Part shown: positions 25,356 through 34,637 of the stretch, piece by piece | Position numbering within the stretch: position 1 is the first letter of the stretch | How the letters are laid out: each line of letters starts with the position of its first letter | NCBI GenBank assembly: GCA_016873165.1 | Contig: VGXV01000014.1 | Span: forward strand, 1-64,000 | Source of the DNA: Planctomycetota bacterium | GTDB taxonomy: Bacteria; Planctomycetota; Brocadiia; Brocadiales; Brocadiaceae | Reading direction: 5' to 3' | DNA length: 64,000 nt | The notes under the pieces: generated by a model | The model's input: only the letters and a program-made list of their open reading frames with translations | Told to the model about the DNA's origin: nothing | Database searches by the model: none | Program-made: the position numbers and the translations under genes

Positions 25356-25925
25356 ATGCTAAAAACAGGAATACGGAAAAAGCGGACGATCACACTACTT
25401 TTTTGTGTTTGTTGTGCTTTACTGTTGTATCCGAAATACATATTCGCACATGAAGGCCATGACCACTGGAATAATACTCCCATAACCATTAAAAAATCAA
25501 CAGTGGCGCATTTGCAGTCAATATTGGATTCATATAATAGTCTTTACAAAAAACTTATAGAAAAAGATATTCAAGATATTCCTCTATTGGCGCAAAACAT
25601 TATGGACGCTGCGCAACAGGGTGTTCAAACTGAAAAAAAAGGCGAAGGGCGTTATATGATGGAACACATTTACCTGCACGCAATGTCTCTTAAAAAAGTC
25701 GAAATTCCGGACAATGTGAAGGAATCCTTCAAATTAATAAGCAGTGAATTGTTTCCGTTTTTTGTTGCATGGCCGATGCAGTTAAAACAGAATGGATTAT
25801 GTCTTTATTATTGTAAAGATGATTGTGGGTACTGGTTTCAGACGGAAGGCAGCGATCCGGTGTGTCCCTATTCTTCCGGTAAGTTGCCATCATGCAGCAA
25901 TATTGAAAATGCAGGAAATAAATAA
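25356..25925 (+). CDS. Periplasmic His/Cys-containing protein, nickel cluster
   Basis: 189 residues from ATG 25356 (GAAGGAG upstream); the longer frame begins inside the barrel gene. Signal peptide 'LLFCVCCALLLYPKYIFA', mature start 'HEGHDHW', a His-rich N-terminus resembling metal-efflux partner proteins. A helical region follows (about 45-130). The C-terminus is 'CLYYCKDDCGYWFQTEGSDP' then 'CPYSSGKLPSC', a Cys-rich metal- or cofactor-binding tail resembling DUF3347-type proteins. Last gene of the nickel cluster. Confidence 0.6.
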   Translation: MLKTGIRKKRTITLLFCVCCALLLYPKYIFAHEGHDHWNNTPITIKKSTVAHLQSILDSYNSLYKKLIEKDIQDIPLLAQNIMDAAQQGVQTEKKGEGRYMMEHIYLHAMSLKKVEIPDNVKESFKLISSELFPFFVAWPMQLKQNGLCLYYCKDDCGYWFQTEGSDPVCPYSSGKLPSCSNIENAGNK

Positions 25926-26009
25926 TGCGCCCGGCTTCTTTTGTAATTCCCATACTTGCATCAGGGAGAAAAACGAGTGTTTATATTCGTAATAAATAAT
26001 CCTGGCACC

Positions 26010-26954
26010 TTATAAAAGTGTATTGAGTCCGCTTGCCTTCCACGTATCGGGCGCATGGAGTTCGGAGTGGCCGGGTTGGCCTCCGTGCCCGTCATCTTCC
26101 GCTCTGAGATTAATGACACTTACCCCGTCACCGAAGGTGCGTCCTTCAGCTCTGCGATTGGGAAACGTGCCTGCCGGAGTTTGCACAAGGTCCCGTGTTG
26201 AAAAAACATTGTAGAGCAATTCAATGTTTCTGAGGTCTGGGAGATATTCCAACCGAACCGGAGTACCCAGGGTAATTAATTTTCTGATTTTCAGTCCAAG
26301 TCTGGTGGCGAGCAGAGACACGTTTCCGCCATGGCTATGGGCAATTATATCGAGGTGTGTGCATGGATGTGTTTTTATCCAATCAACGAGATTATGAGCA
26401 GCTTTAACACGGTCTTTGTGCTTGTTTGCCCCCGACCATGAAAAGGCGTCCTTTCCTCCATAGACATTGCCGGTTATTCCATTAATATAATTCCAGAAGT
26501 CTCCTCCCTCCTGCCACCAGGTGCTTGTTGCCGCCCATGTGCCATGAATAATAATGGTCATTTCCTGCTTTGTGGCAGCTTTCGCGGCCTTATAACCCAG
26601 CGGCATTAGTCTTGAGCTCAGTTCTTTAAAGTGGTTAAGTAAAAATGGATATTTGGAGGAATCTTCTTTTGCGATATTTTCCGCCTGAGGAGAAGATTTC
26701 TCGGCAATGAGAAATCGAACATAATTTCTGGCGGATGCGGCATCTTTTTTTACCGCATTTGCCACACCCTCATCCGGCATGAGAGAGAGTATATACGATC
26801 CTACCATGGCAAGATCAGGAGACGGGTTTGCAAGCAAACGCCGCACTTCTTCAGGTGAGATATCATTTGTGCTGATGGCGCCTGTCACCTGTTTTACATC
26901 CAGTATTCTTGAAATATTTAAAATAAATTCTTCATCGTTTTTGGATAATTTCAT
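26010..26954 (-). CDS. Alpha/beta-hydrolase (lipase-like)
   Basis: 314 residues. The C-terminal two-thirds is an alpha/beta hydrolase: 'MTIIIHGTWAATSTW' (oxyanion-hole His-Gly), nucleophile elbow 'DIIAHSHGGNVSLLATRLG' (Ser in HSHGG), 'LITLGTPVR' as in triacylglycerol-lipase/GPI-inositol-deacylase-like folds, and a late His in 'GHGGQPGHSELH'. The first ~125 residues are helical and unrecognised. No signal peptide, GGAGGG ribosome site. Substrate unknown. Confidence 0.72.
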   Translation of the reverse strand: MKLSKNDEEFILNISRILDVKQVTGAISTNDISPEEVRRLLANPSPDLAMVGSYILSLMPDEGVANAVKKDAASARNYVRFLIAEKSSPQAENIAKEDSSKYPFLLNHFKELSSRLMPLGYKAAKAATKQEMTIIIHGTWAATSTWWQEGGDFWNYINGITGNVYGGKDAFSWSGANKHKDRVKAAHNLVDWIKTHPCTHLDIIAHSHGGNVSLLATRLGLKIRKLITLGTPVRLEYLPDLRNIELLYNVFSTRDLVQTPAGTFPNRRAEGRTFGDGVSVINLRAEDDGHGGQPGHSELHAPDTWKASGLNTLL

Positions 26955-27338
26955 ACTGTTCCCTCCAAAATAAGGATATCTGAATTATTATATTTAATCG
27001 ACTCGCCATTTGTTGTAGCGCACGTTCATACGGTTAACCGTAGAGACGCATTGCTATTCGTCTTTACAGACCGCGCCATTCCATTATCAATTTAGAATTC
27101 ACATTGTATGAACATCATTAATTTGCAGTTAAGGGTGGATTAAGGCGTTGTTTTTTACGCCGAATCCACCAATAATATTCGCAGGAAAGGTGGATTCGCT
27201 GTCGCTTAATCCACCCTACCGCTGTCAGGGTTGCCTCGTCCTATTCTCATTAATAACTTAGCTCAGGAGTTAACAGGAAAAAAAATGATAGTGAGTATAA
27301 AAAAGCAAAGGAGGCTAAATTCAATAAAAGCAAGATGC
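26955..27338. repeat. Intergenic repeats (GGTGGATT family and GAGACGCATTG family)
   Basis: About 380 bp without a gene. An inverted pair built on 'GGGTGGATTAAGGCG' and 'CGCCGAATCCACC' (about 27132-27171) recurs as 'GGTGGATTCGCTG' and 'CGCTTAATCCACCCT' (27189-27220). Related copies occur near 59590-59700 and 60789. 'GTAGAGACGCATTGCTAT' at 27043 also occurs near 39082. Confidence 0.6.
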
Positions 27339-28100
27339 TTAAAAAGTTACATTCAAACCGTCATAAGCGAGTTCAACGTTTTCGGGAAGCTTGCTATTTG
27401 TTGCCTCATGCTCTATCTCATGACATATATGGGTAAAATATGTCATTTTGGGTTTGATTTTCGAAACAATATCCAGCGCCTGGTCTATATTGAAATGTTT
27501 TGCATGAGGCGTGTAGCGAAGCGCTCCCAGGACAAGAATATCGAGATTCATTAATTTTGTCAATGAGTGTTCAGGTATTTCACTTACGTCTGTTATGTAA
27601 GCGAATCTCTCGAATCGATACCCCGTTACAAAGCCGTTTCCATGGATGGCGTCAACCGGGACAATGGAAAGATTGCCGACTTTTAAATTGCCGTTAATAG
27701 TATTGAGTGAGAAACGGGGCAAATAACCGTCTTTCTCCGTTCGGATATTAAACGCATAGTCAAAAATTCTTTTTATGCCTTCAAGAGTATCTGAGGTTCC
27801 GTAGAGAGGAATCTCTTTACGCTGGACAATATTGAACCTCCGAAGGTCGTCCAGTCCGAAAATGTGATCCGCATGGATGTGGGTAATAAGGACGGCATCC
27901 AGTCTGGTAATATTGTTTTTTAAACATTGAAGCCTCATTTCCGGGGTGGCGTCGATAAGGATATTATACCCGTTTTCCCGAACGAGAACAGAAGTGCGCA
28001 TTCTGTTATTCTTCGGATTGTCGGAGGTGCACACCTTGCAGTTGCATGCAATCATAGGTATTCCATGTGAAGTGCCCGTGCCCAGAAATATTATTTCCAT
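27339..28100 (-). CDS. PhnP-like metallo-beta-lactamase-fold phosphodiesterase
   Basis: 253-residue MBL-fold hydrolase. N-terminal 'FLGTGTSHGIPMIACNCKVC' matches the PhnP/YycJ-like 'GTGTSxGxPxxxCxCxxC' signature with structural Cys residues. 'ITHIHADHIFGLDDLRR' holds the HxHxDH metal site, and later 'ITDVSEIP' and 'YFTHICHEIEH' supply the remaining ligands. PhnP itself hydrolyses cyclic ribose phosphates in phosphonate breakdown, but no phn genes are nearby, so a general phosphodiesterase role is safer. Followed (downstream on plus, upstream on minus) by the CNNM/CBS gene with a 48-nt gap. Confidence 0.85.
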   Translation of the reverse strand: MEIIFLGTGTSHGIPMIACNCKVCTSDNPKNNRMRTSVLVRENGYNILIDATPEMRLQCLKNNITRLDAVLITHIHADHIFGLDDLRRFNIVQRKEIPLYGTSDTLEGIKRIFDYAFNIRTEKDGYLPRFSLNTINGNLKVGNLSIVPVDAIHGNGFVTGYRFERFAYITDVSEIPEHSLTKLMNLDILVLGALRYTPHAKHFNIDQALDIVSKIKPKMTYFTHICHEIEHEATNSKLPENVELAYDGLNVTF

Positions 28101-28148
28101 CGGTTACAACCTTTTAAAGATAGAAAAGATATTTGAAAATTCATAGTG

Positions 28149-29198
28149 TTATTTTTTCCTTCGCATGCCAACACGCTGGTGCCATATTTTTTTTACGATG
28201 CCGTCATCATCCTCATCATAAATTTCACCCAGAACTTCTTCCATGATGTCTTCCATCGTTACGATACCGACAGGCAGTGAATTTTTACAAACAATTGCCA
28301 TGTGGATATGGTATGTCTGAAGATTTTTTAATACCCGCAGAATGTGGTCATTTACATCCACAAAATAAGGCTCACGAATCAGACTTTCCAGCGAAAAAGG
28401 TGTTTTTGTATCCATCATTGCGATAAACTCTTTTGTGTGCAGGATACCGGAAACTTTTATTTCTTCACCTTCCGATATGACAGGAATTCGCGTGTGTCCG
28501 CAGGCAATTACTACTTTCAGAATATCTTCTTTATTCAACGATGCGGGTACGGTCACTGCTTTTGAAAAGGGAAGCATTATTTCCGATGCTTTCTTAAATC
28601 GCAAGGCAAATAAATTCAAAATGTAGTCTCTATGAAACGGATGCAACGACTCAAGAGAGAGTTCGGCAATTCCGGTTTTTCCGGTAAAAGTCGTGCGAAT
28701 GCCAAACAACGACAAAAGTTTTATCGTGGCTTTTTCGAGGGCATGAATAACAGGCATGGAAACCTTTATCATTATTCTCAGGAAACGGCTCGATACCAAA
28801 GATACTTCCTCAGGATAGCGGATTGCGATTGCTTTTGGCACTAATTCTCCGATAACAACGGAAAAAAAAGTAAAAGGAATAACAAAGAGGGCTATTCCAA
28901 GAATTTTTGCGGTTGCGTCCGAAACATTGAGTGATTTTTGAAGAAACGGAAGTATAGTCTTCTCGACTTCGGTGCCGCCCACAGCAGCAGAGAGTATGCC
29001 GACAAGGGTAATGCCTATTTGAATAACGGCAAATGTCCTTTCAGGTCTGCTTTTTAAAGACAAAAAAATTTTTGCCGCGTTGTTTCCCCTGGATGCCATA
29101 TTGCGCATAAGCGCCGCGTTTGCGGATGCAAATGCCATTTCTACGCACGAAAACAAACTATTAAACAAAAGCATCACTATAATTATAATCCAATCCAT
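28149..29198 (-). CDS. CNNM/CBS-domain membrane protein (CorC/HlyC family), short form
   Basis: 349 residues. N-terminal CNNM (DUF21) domain of about 190 residues with four hydrophobic segments ('LLFNSLFSCVEMAFASANAA', 'VIPFTFFSVVIGELVPKAIA'), then a CBS pair ('ACGHTRIPVIS', 'HIHMAIVCKNSLPVGIVTME') ending in 'DIMEEVLGEIYDEDD'. The usual C-terminal CorC_HlyC transporter-associated domain (about 80 aa) is absent; the protein ends in a basic tail (GMRRKK). The family is linked to Mg/Co ion transport or resistance. Confidence 0.85.
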   Translation of the reverse strand: MDWIIIIVMLLFNSLFSCVEMAFASANAALMRNMASRGNNAAKIFLSLKSRPERTFAVIQIGITLVGILSAAVGGTEVEKTILPFLQKSLNVSDATAKILGIALFVIPFTFFSVVIGELVPKAIAIRYPEEVSLVSSRFLRIMIKVSMPVIHALEKATIKLLSLFGIRTTFTGKTGIAELSLESLHPFHRDYILNLFALRFKKASEIMLPFSKAVTVPASLNKEDILKVVIACGHTRIPVISEGEEIKVSGILHTKEFIAMMDTKTPFSLESLIREPYFVDVNDHILRVLKNLQTYHIHMAIVCKNSLPVGIVTMEDIMEEVLGEIYDEDDDGIVKKIWHQRVGMRRKK

Positions 29199-29286
29199 AA
29201 AGTATGCCTGCAGATGGGTTGATGGTGTTTGTTTTCAAAAACATCCTTTGCCTGTTTTGTGGTTCACTGACCGCAGTGAGATTTAT

Positions 29287-30624
29287 TTACCGGGAAAAAC
29301 CCTCAAGTTTTTCTGAAATTGCTGTTTTGACCGCTTCATATGAAGGCGGGACTGATACCGGTAAATTTGCAAACCGTGGGGTGACTTCTTTCAGTTTGTT
29401 TTCGTGATAATTTATCTTAAATTCGGAGAATTTCAGCCCGTGCGCGGTTGAGACGACTACCACCTTTTCATGCGATTTTATTTTTTTCTTTTCCAGCAAT
29501 TTTTTCAAAGCGGCAAGGGCGACGCCTGTATGGGGACAACTGAATAATCCCGTTCTGTCTGCTTGTGCCGATGCATTTGCCAATTCGTCTTCCGTTGCCT
29601 GTTCGACAATGCCATCAAAATTTTTTAATATATTGATTGCCTTCTGATAGCTAACAGGGTCTCCAATCTGTATGGCGCTGGCAAGTGTCTTTTGCGCCTT
29701 TACCGGCTTAAATTCTTTAAAACCGGTTAAATAACTGAGATATAAAGGATTCGCCTTGGCTGCCTGTGCGCATACGATGCGTGGTCTTTTATTTATCATA
29801 CCCAGTGCTTCCATAATCATAAAACCCTTTCCTATGGCAGAGGTATTGCCTAAATTTCCTCCGGGAATGATTATTACATCGGGCACTTCCCAGTCAAACT
29901 GCTGTACTATTTCAATGCTCACCGTTTTCTGCCCTTCGATACGCAAAGAATTCATGGAATTGGCAAGATAGATGTTGTTTTTGAGACATATTTCCCTGAC
30001 GAGCTTCATACAACCGTCAAAATCCGTATCAATGGATAGCGTGAGGGCGCCATTTGCTATGGGTTGGATAAGTTGCGCGTGAGAGACCTTGTCTTTGGGG
30101 AGAAATACTATCGCCGGGATTCCTGCTGCCGCACAGTAAGCGGCCAATGCGGCTGAGGTGTCGCCGGTAGAAGCGCAGGCAACGGCAGGGATTTTTTTCC
30201 CTTCGGAAATCATTTGTTTCACCATGGAAACCAGCACGGTCATTCCCAGATCTTTAAAAGATCCCGTGTGAGAATTTCCGCATTGTTTGATCCAGATGTT
30301 TTCAATCCCAAGTTCCTTTCCAAGCCTTTCAGCCCAGAAGAGATTGCTGCCTCCTTCATACAATGAAACTACATTCTCATTTCCCACATGAGGACAGACA
30401 AATTCCTTCTTCCCCCATACGGAACTGCCATATGGCCATTCGGTGCGAAGATAGCGTTTGTCCATTAAATCCTTCCATTGTTTCGCACTGAACTTGCGTA
30501 ATTCGTCCAGATCATGCACAACTTCCAGAAGGTTGCCGCATTTTTTGCAATGGTAAATTATTTCGTTAAGTTCGTATTTTTCGTCACAGCCGGCAATACA
30601 TTGAAACCACGCCCTGTATGGCAT
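29287..30624 (-). CDS. thrC: Threonine synthase
   Basis: PLP enzyme making L-threonine from O-phosphohomoserine; 445 aa from ATG 30624, chosen for its GAGGGAG ribosome site. An N-terminal zinc ribbon ('[20 protein letters not shown]' then CKKC) precedes the fold-type II body. '[12 protein letters not shown]' contains the PLP lysine, '[20 protein letters not shown]' and '[16 protein letters not shown]' bind the phosphate, and '[14 protein letters not shown]' is near the end. Single gene on this strand, about 90 bp from the CNNM gene. Confidence 0.92.
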   Translation of the reverse strand: MPYRAWFQCIAGCDEKYELNEIIYHCKKCGNLLEVVHDLDELRKFSAKQWKDLMDKRYLRTEWPYGSSVWGKKEFVCPHVGNENVVSLYEGGSNLFWAERLGKELGIENIWIKQCGNSHTGSFKDLGMTVLVSMVKQMISEGKKIPAVACASTGDTSAALAAYCAAAGIPAIVFLPKDKVSHAQLIQPIANGALTLSIDTDFDGCMKLVREICLKNNIYLANSMNSLRIEGQKTVSIEIVQQFDWEVPDVIIIPGGNLGNTSAIGKGFMIMEALGMINKRPRIVCAQAAKANPLYLSYLTGFKEFKPVKAQKTLASAIQIGDPVSYQKAINILKNFDGIVEQATEDELANASAQADRTGLFSCPHTGVALAALKKLLEKKKIKSHEKVVVVSTAHGLKFSEFKINYHENKLKEVTPRFANLPVSVPPSYEAVKTAISEKLEGFSR

Positions 30625-30897
30625 GAACTTTCTCCCTCTTCCATCATTAAACAATAATTGTATACACTGTCTCAAAAGAATATTTTTTTAATTATAGGCA
30701 GACATACATTGCATTATCAAGTAAAATTAAAAGGTCTATTTTGGCGAAATAGCCATTTTCATTTTGACAAAAATACTATTGTTTTGATAAGCTTCTCACT
30801 AAATATTACATAAGCAAAATGTATTATTTAAAAACGGATTCCTATTGTGTCCTTTTATTTGATATACCGATAACACTATAAATTTCTTCATAGTTAC

Positions 30898-31269
30898 ATG
30901 TTTTCGTTTTTCAGAGATTTTGACAAACAAACGTTTAAGCGCGAATTGAAACATGCTTTTAGCGTTGGTTCAACGCAAGAAGATAATTCATTGAGCGAAA
31001 AAGAACATGCCCTCATTGTCCGACTGGCAGAAATAATTCATAAACGAAGGCTTACGACACCGGCAATACTGTTTCTTGAATGCTTGCAGCCGCTTAATTA
31101 TGTTGGAAGCCAGTCAATGGTGTTCTTCAGGCCTTTTTTAACCTTTTTCTTCAGCGCCAGGGAATACGACCTTCTTCAGGGCATTCTTGAGAAGAGAACA
31201 GGAATAAAAATGATTATCGGAGAATTGGAAAAGGTTTCAAACCGGCATGACAACAAGAAAAACGGATGA
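30898..31269 (+). CDS. Small protein of unknown function
   Basis: 123 residues, mostly helical, with no signal peptide and no motif that I recognise. The central part, 'TTPAILFLECLQPLNYVGSQ' then 'FFRPFLTFFFSAREYDLLQG', could be a membrane-associated amphipathic helix pair. It is 53 nt upstream of the MutL-like gene on the same strand, so it may belong to that unit. The start has no obvious SD, which lowers confidence. Confidence 0.5.
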   Translation: MFSFFRDFDKQTFKRELKHAFSVGSTQEDNSLSEKEHALIVRLAEIIHKRRLTTPAILFLECLQPLNYVGSQSMVFFRPFLTFFFSAREYDLLQGILEKRTGIKMIIGELEKVSNRHDNKKNG

Positions 31270-31322
31270 AAAATTAGCGGGAATAAAAACAATAAAATAT
31301 TACTCCATCTTAAATATAGATT

Positions 31323-33131
31323 ATGGAACATGAATATCCTGATTTGAACGTTATCATTGCCACTGATTGCGGCAGTACCACTACAAAAGCCATTTTGATT
31401 GAGAAAAAGGACGGAGTTTACCGGCAAACATTCCGCGGGGAATCGCCGACAACTGTGGAAGCCCCTTTTGAAGATGTCACCCGTGGGGTGTTGAACGCAT
31501 TTGCGGAAGTGGAGGAACTTTCCGGCAGAAAGATTTTAGACGGCGAGAAAATTATCACTCCTGCCAGAGGAAATAAAGGGGTTGATATTTATGTTTCCAC
31601 CAGCAGCGCAGGCGGAGGGTTGCAGATGATGGTTGCGGGAGCGGTCAAGGCAATGACCGCAGAGAGTGCGCAAAGAGCGGCTTTGGGAGCTGGTGCGATT
31701 GTCATGGACGTTATTGCCTCAAATGACAAACGGCTTCCGCATGAAAAGATTGACCGAATACGACACCTCCGGCCTGATATGATACTCCTTTCCGGAGGCA
31801 CGGATGGGGGTACGGTTACCCACGTAGTGGAACTGGCAGAATATATTGCTGCCGCAAATCCGAAACCACGGCTCGGCATGTCATTTCAGCTTCCCGTAGT
31901 ATATGCAGGCAACAAGGATGTCCGTCAGAAAATTGCCGATATACTGGAGGGAAAAACTTCGTTGCACGTTACCGATAACTTACGCCCTACACTTGAACGG
32001 GAAAATCTTTTTCCTTCGCGTCAGGAAATCCAGAAACTCTTTCTTGAGCATGTTATGGCACAGGCTCCCGGTTATAAGAAACTTATGACCTGGACAGGCG
32101 CTCCGATTATGCCCACACCGGCGGCAGTCGGTCTCATTATGCAAACGATAGCGAAAAAAGATACTATTAACGTTGTCGGAGTCGATATTGGCGGCGCGAC
32201 AACAGACGTTTTTTCCGTTTATGGCGAAATTTTTAACCGTACGGTGAGCGCAAATCTGGGGATGAGCTACAGTGTTTCTAACGTTTTGGCAGAGGCGGGT
32301 CTTCAGAATATTTTACGATGGATGCCATTTGATATTGATGAATCCGATCTGAGAAACAGGATTAAGAATAAAATGATTCGCCCTACTACCATTCCGCAAA
32401 CTTTGGAAGAACTAAAGATAGAACAGGCATTGTCACGCGAAGCGCTCAGACTTTCTTTCGATCAGCACAAATCACTGGCAGTCGGGTTAAAAGGGGTACA
32501 GAAGGAGAGAGATATTTCCGAAGCCTTAAAACAGGATGTCTCAGAAGAAACAATTATAGATATGCTGAAATTAGACCTCCTGGTAGGCAGCGGAGGGGTT
32601 TTGTCTCACGCGCCGCGAAGGGCGCAATCGATGCTTATGATGATAGATGCCTTCCAGCCTGAAGGGATAACGAGGGTTGCGGTTGACAGCATTTTCATGA
32701 TGCCGCACCTGGGGGTGCTTTCTTCTGTGAATGAAAAAGCGGCAACGGAGGTATTTATGAAAGATTGCCTGATTCATCTTGGAACATGTGTTTCTTTAGC
32801 AAAAAACCGTCCGGGGAAAGCAGGAGAACAATGTCTGACATATAAAATAACCCTGCCCGGGGGGAAAATAAAGGAAGATTCGGTTCCATTCGGGGAATTG
32901 TGCGTGATACCCCTTGGCATTGACGAGACAGCGGAAATGGAAATATTCCCTGCAAAGAATTATGATGCCGGTAAGGGGAAAGGAAAATCTTTCACGGCGA
33001 AGGTTTTTGGGGGAGTTGTCGGTGTTGTAATTGATACCCGCGGCAGACCAATTGCCTTAGCGAAGGACAATGCCTCGCGGGTGGAACAATTAAAGAAGTG
33101 GACGCAAGCTATCGACGCGTATCCGATATAA
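31323..33131 (+). CDS. MutL/GlmL-like ASKHA-family ATPase
   Basis: 602 residues. N-terminal 'VIIATDCGSTTTKAILIEKK' is the phosphate-1 motif of actin-like ATPases. 'DMILLSGGTDGGTVTHVVE' and 'VVGVDIGGATTDVFSVYGEI' are the hallmarks of the MutL/GlmL family, named for a protein beside glutamate mutase and ornithine aminomutase that is thought to help reactivate B12-dependent enzymes. No aminomutase gene is in the window, and the next gene (33213) is its only clear partner. Family firm; client enzyme unknown. Confidence 0.85.
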   Translation: MEHEYPDLNVIIATDCGSTTTKAILIEKKDGVYRQTFRGESPTTVEAPFEDVTRGVLNAFAEVEELSGRKILDGEKIITPARGNKGVDIYVSTSSAGGGLQMMVAGAVKAMTAESAQRAALGAGAIVMDVIASNDKRLPHEKIDRIRHLRPDMILLSGGTDGGTVTHVVELAEYIAAANPKPRLGMSFQLPVVYAGNKDVRQKIADILEGKTSLHVTDNLRPTLERENLFPSRQEIQKLFLEHVMAQAPGYKKLMTWTGAPIMPTPAAVGLIMQTIAKKDTINVVGVDIGGATTDVFSVYGEIFNRTVSANLGMSYSVSNVLAEAGLQNILRWMPFDIDESDLRNRIKNKMIRPTTIPQTLEELKIEQALSREALRLSFDQHKSLAVGLKGVQKERDISEALKQDVSEETIIDMLKLDLLVGSGGVLSHAPRRAQSMLMMIDAFQPEGITRVAVDSIFMMPHLGVLSSVNEKAATEVFMKDCLIHLGTCVSLAKNRPGKAGEQCLTYKITLPGGKIKEDSVPFGELCVIPLGIDETAEMEIFPAKNYDAGKGKGKSFTAKVFGGVVGVVIDTRGRPIALAKDNASRVEQLKKWTQAIDAYPI

Positions 33132-33212
33132 AAGCCGTTTAACTTTTTAAGAAATTTAATAACGTATCTATCATTAAAGAACATTTACGGGAAAAGATAC
33201 ATTTAAATAACC

Positions 33213-34337
33213 ATGACACACGCTTATACACCGGGTCTGCGCATATCTGAAAAAACAAAAATCTCAAGCCGGCGGACTTTGCCCCTGTTGGGTGATGTTC
33301 TTGTTAAGGAAGGGGACGTGTTAAAGGCAGAGGACGTTGTTGCCGTTACCCACTTGCCGGGAAAAGTGCATGTTACAAATGCGGTTAACCGGCTGGGTAT
33401 TCAACCGAAAGACCTCATGGATTACATGTTGAAAAAAGAAGGGGATCTTGTTCAAAAAAACGAACCCATTGCAGAAACAAAGCCTTGGATAAAAATGATG
33501 AAATCTGTTCTGCAATCTCCCATTACCGGCACTATTGAGACGATATCTACCGTAACGGGACAAATCCTTTTGCGCGAACCTCCGAGGCCAATCGAGGTAT
33601 ATTCTTATATTGATGGCACTGTTACGGAAGTAATGGAAAAAGAGGGGGTAATGGTAGAGACGGTCGGCGCCTTCGTCCAGGGAATTTTTGGTGTGGGAGG
33701 AGAAACGGTCGGTGAACTGGTGATGGCAGTTGACAGTCCTAATGATGTAGTTACCGCAGATAAAATTCATTCTGAATATAAAGGTAAAATTATTGTTGGC
33801 GGTGCTTTTATTGAATTCAATACCATTGAAAAGGCAAAAAATATTGGTGTCAGAGGAATAATTGTTGGGGGTTTTAATGATGAAGACCTTAAAAAACTTC
33901 TGGGGTATGATTTAGGTGTGGCGATTACCGGCACAGAAGAAATTGGCATAACGCTTATCATTACAGAAGGATTTGGGCACATACAAATGGCTCAAAGGAC
34001 GTTTGATTTGCTTAAATCCCGCGAAGGAGCCAAGGCTTCCATAAATGGGGCAACTCAGATTCGGGCAGGAGTGGTCAGACCGGAAATTATAATCCCGCTT
34101 TCGACTCAGACAACCGGAAAGGAAGATGTCGCTGTAGCAGACAGGGGTATGGAAATCGGGGATCCGGTGAGGGTGATTCGTATGCCCTATTTTGGCAAGA
34201 TTGGGAAAATCAAGGCACTTCCATTTTCGCCACAACTCATAGAAACAGAAGCCACCGTGCGCATACTTGAAGTAGAATTTACAGACGGCACGTCTGCTGT
34301 TATTCCCAGGACAAACATAGAGATGATTGAAATGTAA
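33213..34337 (+). CDS. Barrel-sandwich/KOW-containing protein paired with the MutL-like ATPase
   Basis: 374 residues, soluble. The first ~145 residues contain two hairpin-like beta units resembling biotinyl/lipoyl barrel-sandwich folds ('LPLLGDVLVKEGDVLKAEDV', 'VLQSPITGTIETISTVTGQI'). The middle has an alpha/beta domain ('KIIVGGAFIEFNTIEKAKNI', 'GVRGIIVGGFNDEDLKKLLG') and the C-terminus a KOW-like segment 'GDPVRVIRMPYFGKIGKI'. It lies 81 nt after the MutL-like gene on the same strand. No named family; the pairing suggests joint function. Confidence 0.65.
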   Translation: MTHAYTPGLRISEKTKISSRRTLPLLGDVLVKEGDVLKAEDVVAVTHLPGKVHVTNAVNRLGIQPKDLMDYMLKKEGDLVQKNEPIAETKPWIKMMKSVLQSPITGTIETISTVTGQILLREPPRPIEVYSYIDGTVTEVMEKEGVMVETVGAFVQGIFGVGGETVGELVMAVDSPNDVVTADKIHSEYKGKIIVGGAFIEFNTIEKAKNIGVRGIIVGGFNDEDLKKLLGYDLGVAITGTEEIGITLIITEGFGHIQMAQRTFDLLKSREGAKASINGATQIRAGVVRPEIIIPLSTQTTGKEDVAVADRGMEIGDPVRVIRMPYFGKIGKIKALPFSPQLIETEATVRILEVEFTDGTSAVIPRTNIEMIEM

Positions 34338-34345
34338 CGATACTT

Positions 34346-34603
34346 TTATTTCGAAGGCAGTTTTTCTTCAGCGGTTTTAGATGCTTCTTCTTTCATTTCC
34401 TTTTCCATTCGCTTTCTTTCAGCCTGCTGTATGTCATATTCAAGCTCCCGGTTGAGTTTGTCCGTGTCTGTTTGGGAATCGTCAATAAAAAATTGTTCAG
34501 AAGTTTTAAATTTTATATTTACTCTATCGCCACCACAACCGGGAAGAAATAATAAAACGGCAAGAATTGGCAATATTTGTACGATATAATTTTGTACCTT
34601 CAT
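34346..34603 (-). CDS. Small lipoprotein
   Basis: 85 residues. Signal with lipobox LPGC (Cys about residue 23: 'ILAVLLFLPGCGGDRVNI'), then a charged helical tail rich in Glu and Lys ('QQAERKRMEKEMKEEASKTA'), likely a coiled coil. Located 34 nt downstream of mtnA on the same strand. Function unknown. Confidence 0.65.
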   Translation of the reverse strand: MKVQNYIVQILPILAVLLFLPGCGGDRVNIKFKTSEQFFIDDSQTDTDKLNRELEYDIQQAERKRMEKEMKEEASKTAEEKLPSK

Positions 34604-34637
34604 GTACAGTGTTCCTTGCTATAAGTATAAAATTTTA

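Noticed and set aside
27231-27554. Plus-strand open frame of 107 codons
   Set aside because: It runs antisense to the C-terminus of the PhnP-like gene and has no motif or ribosome site.
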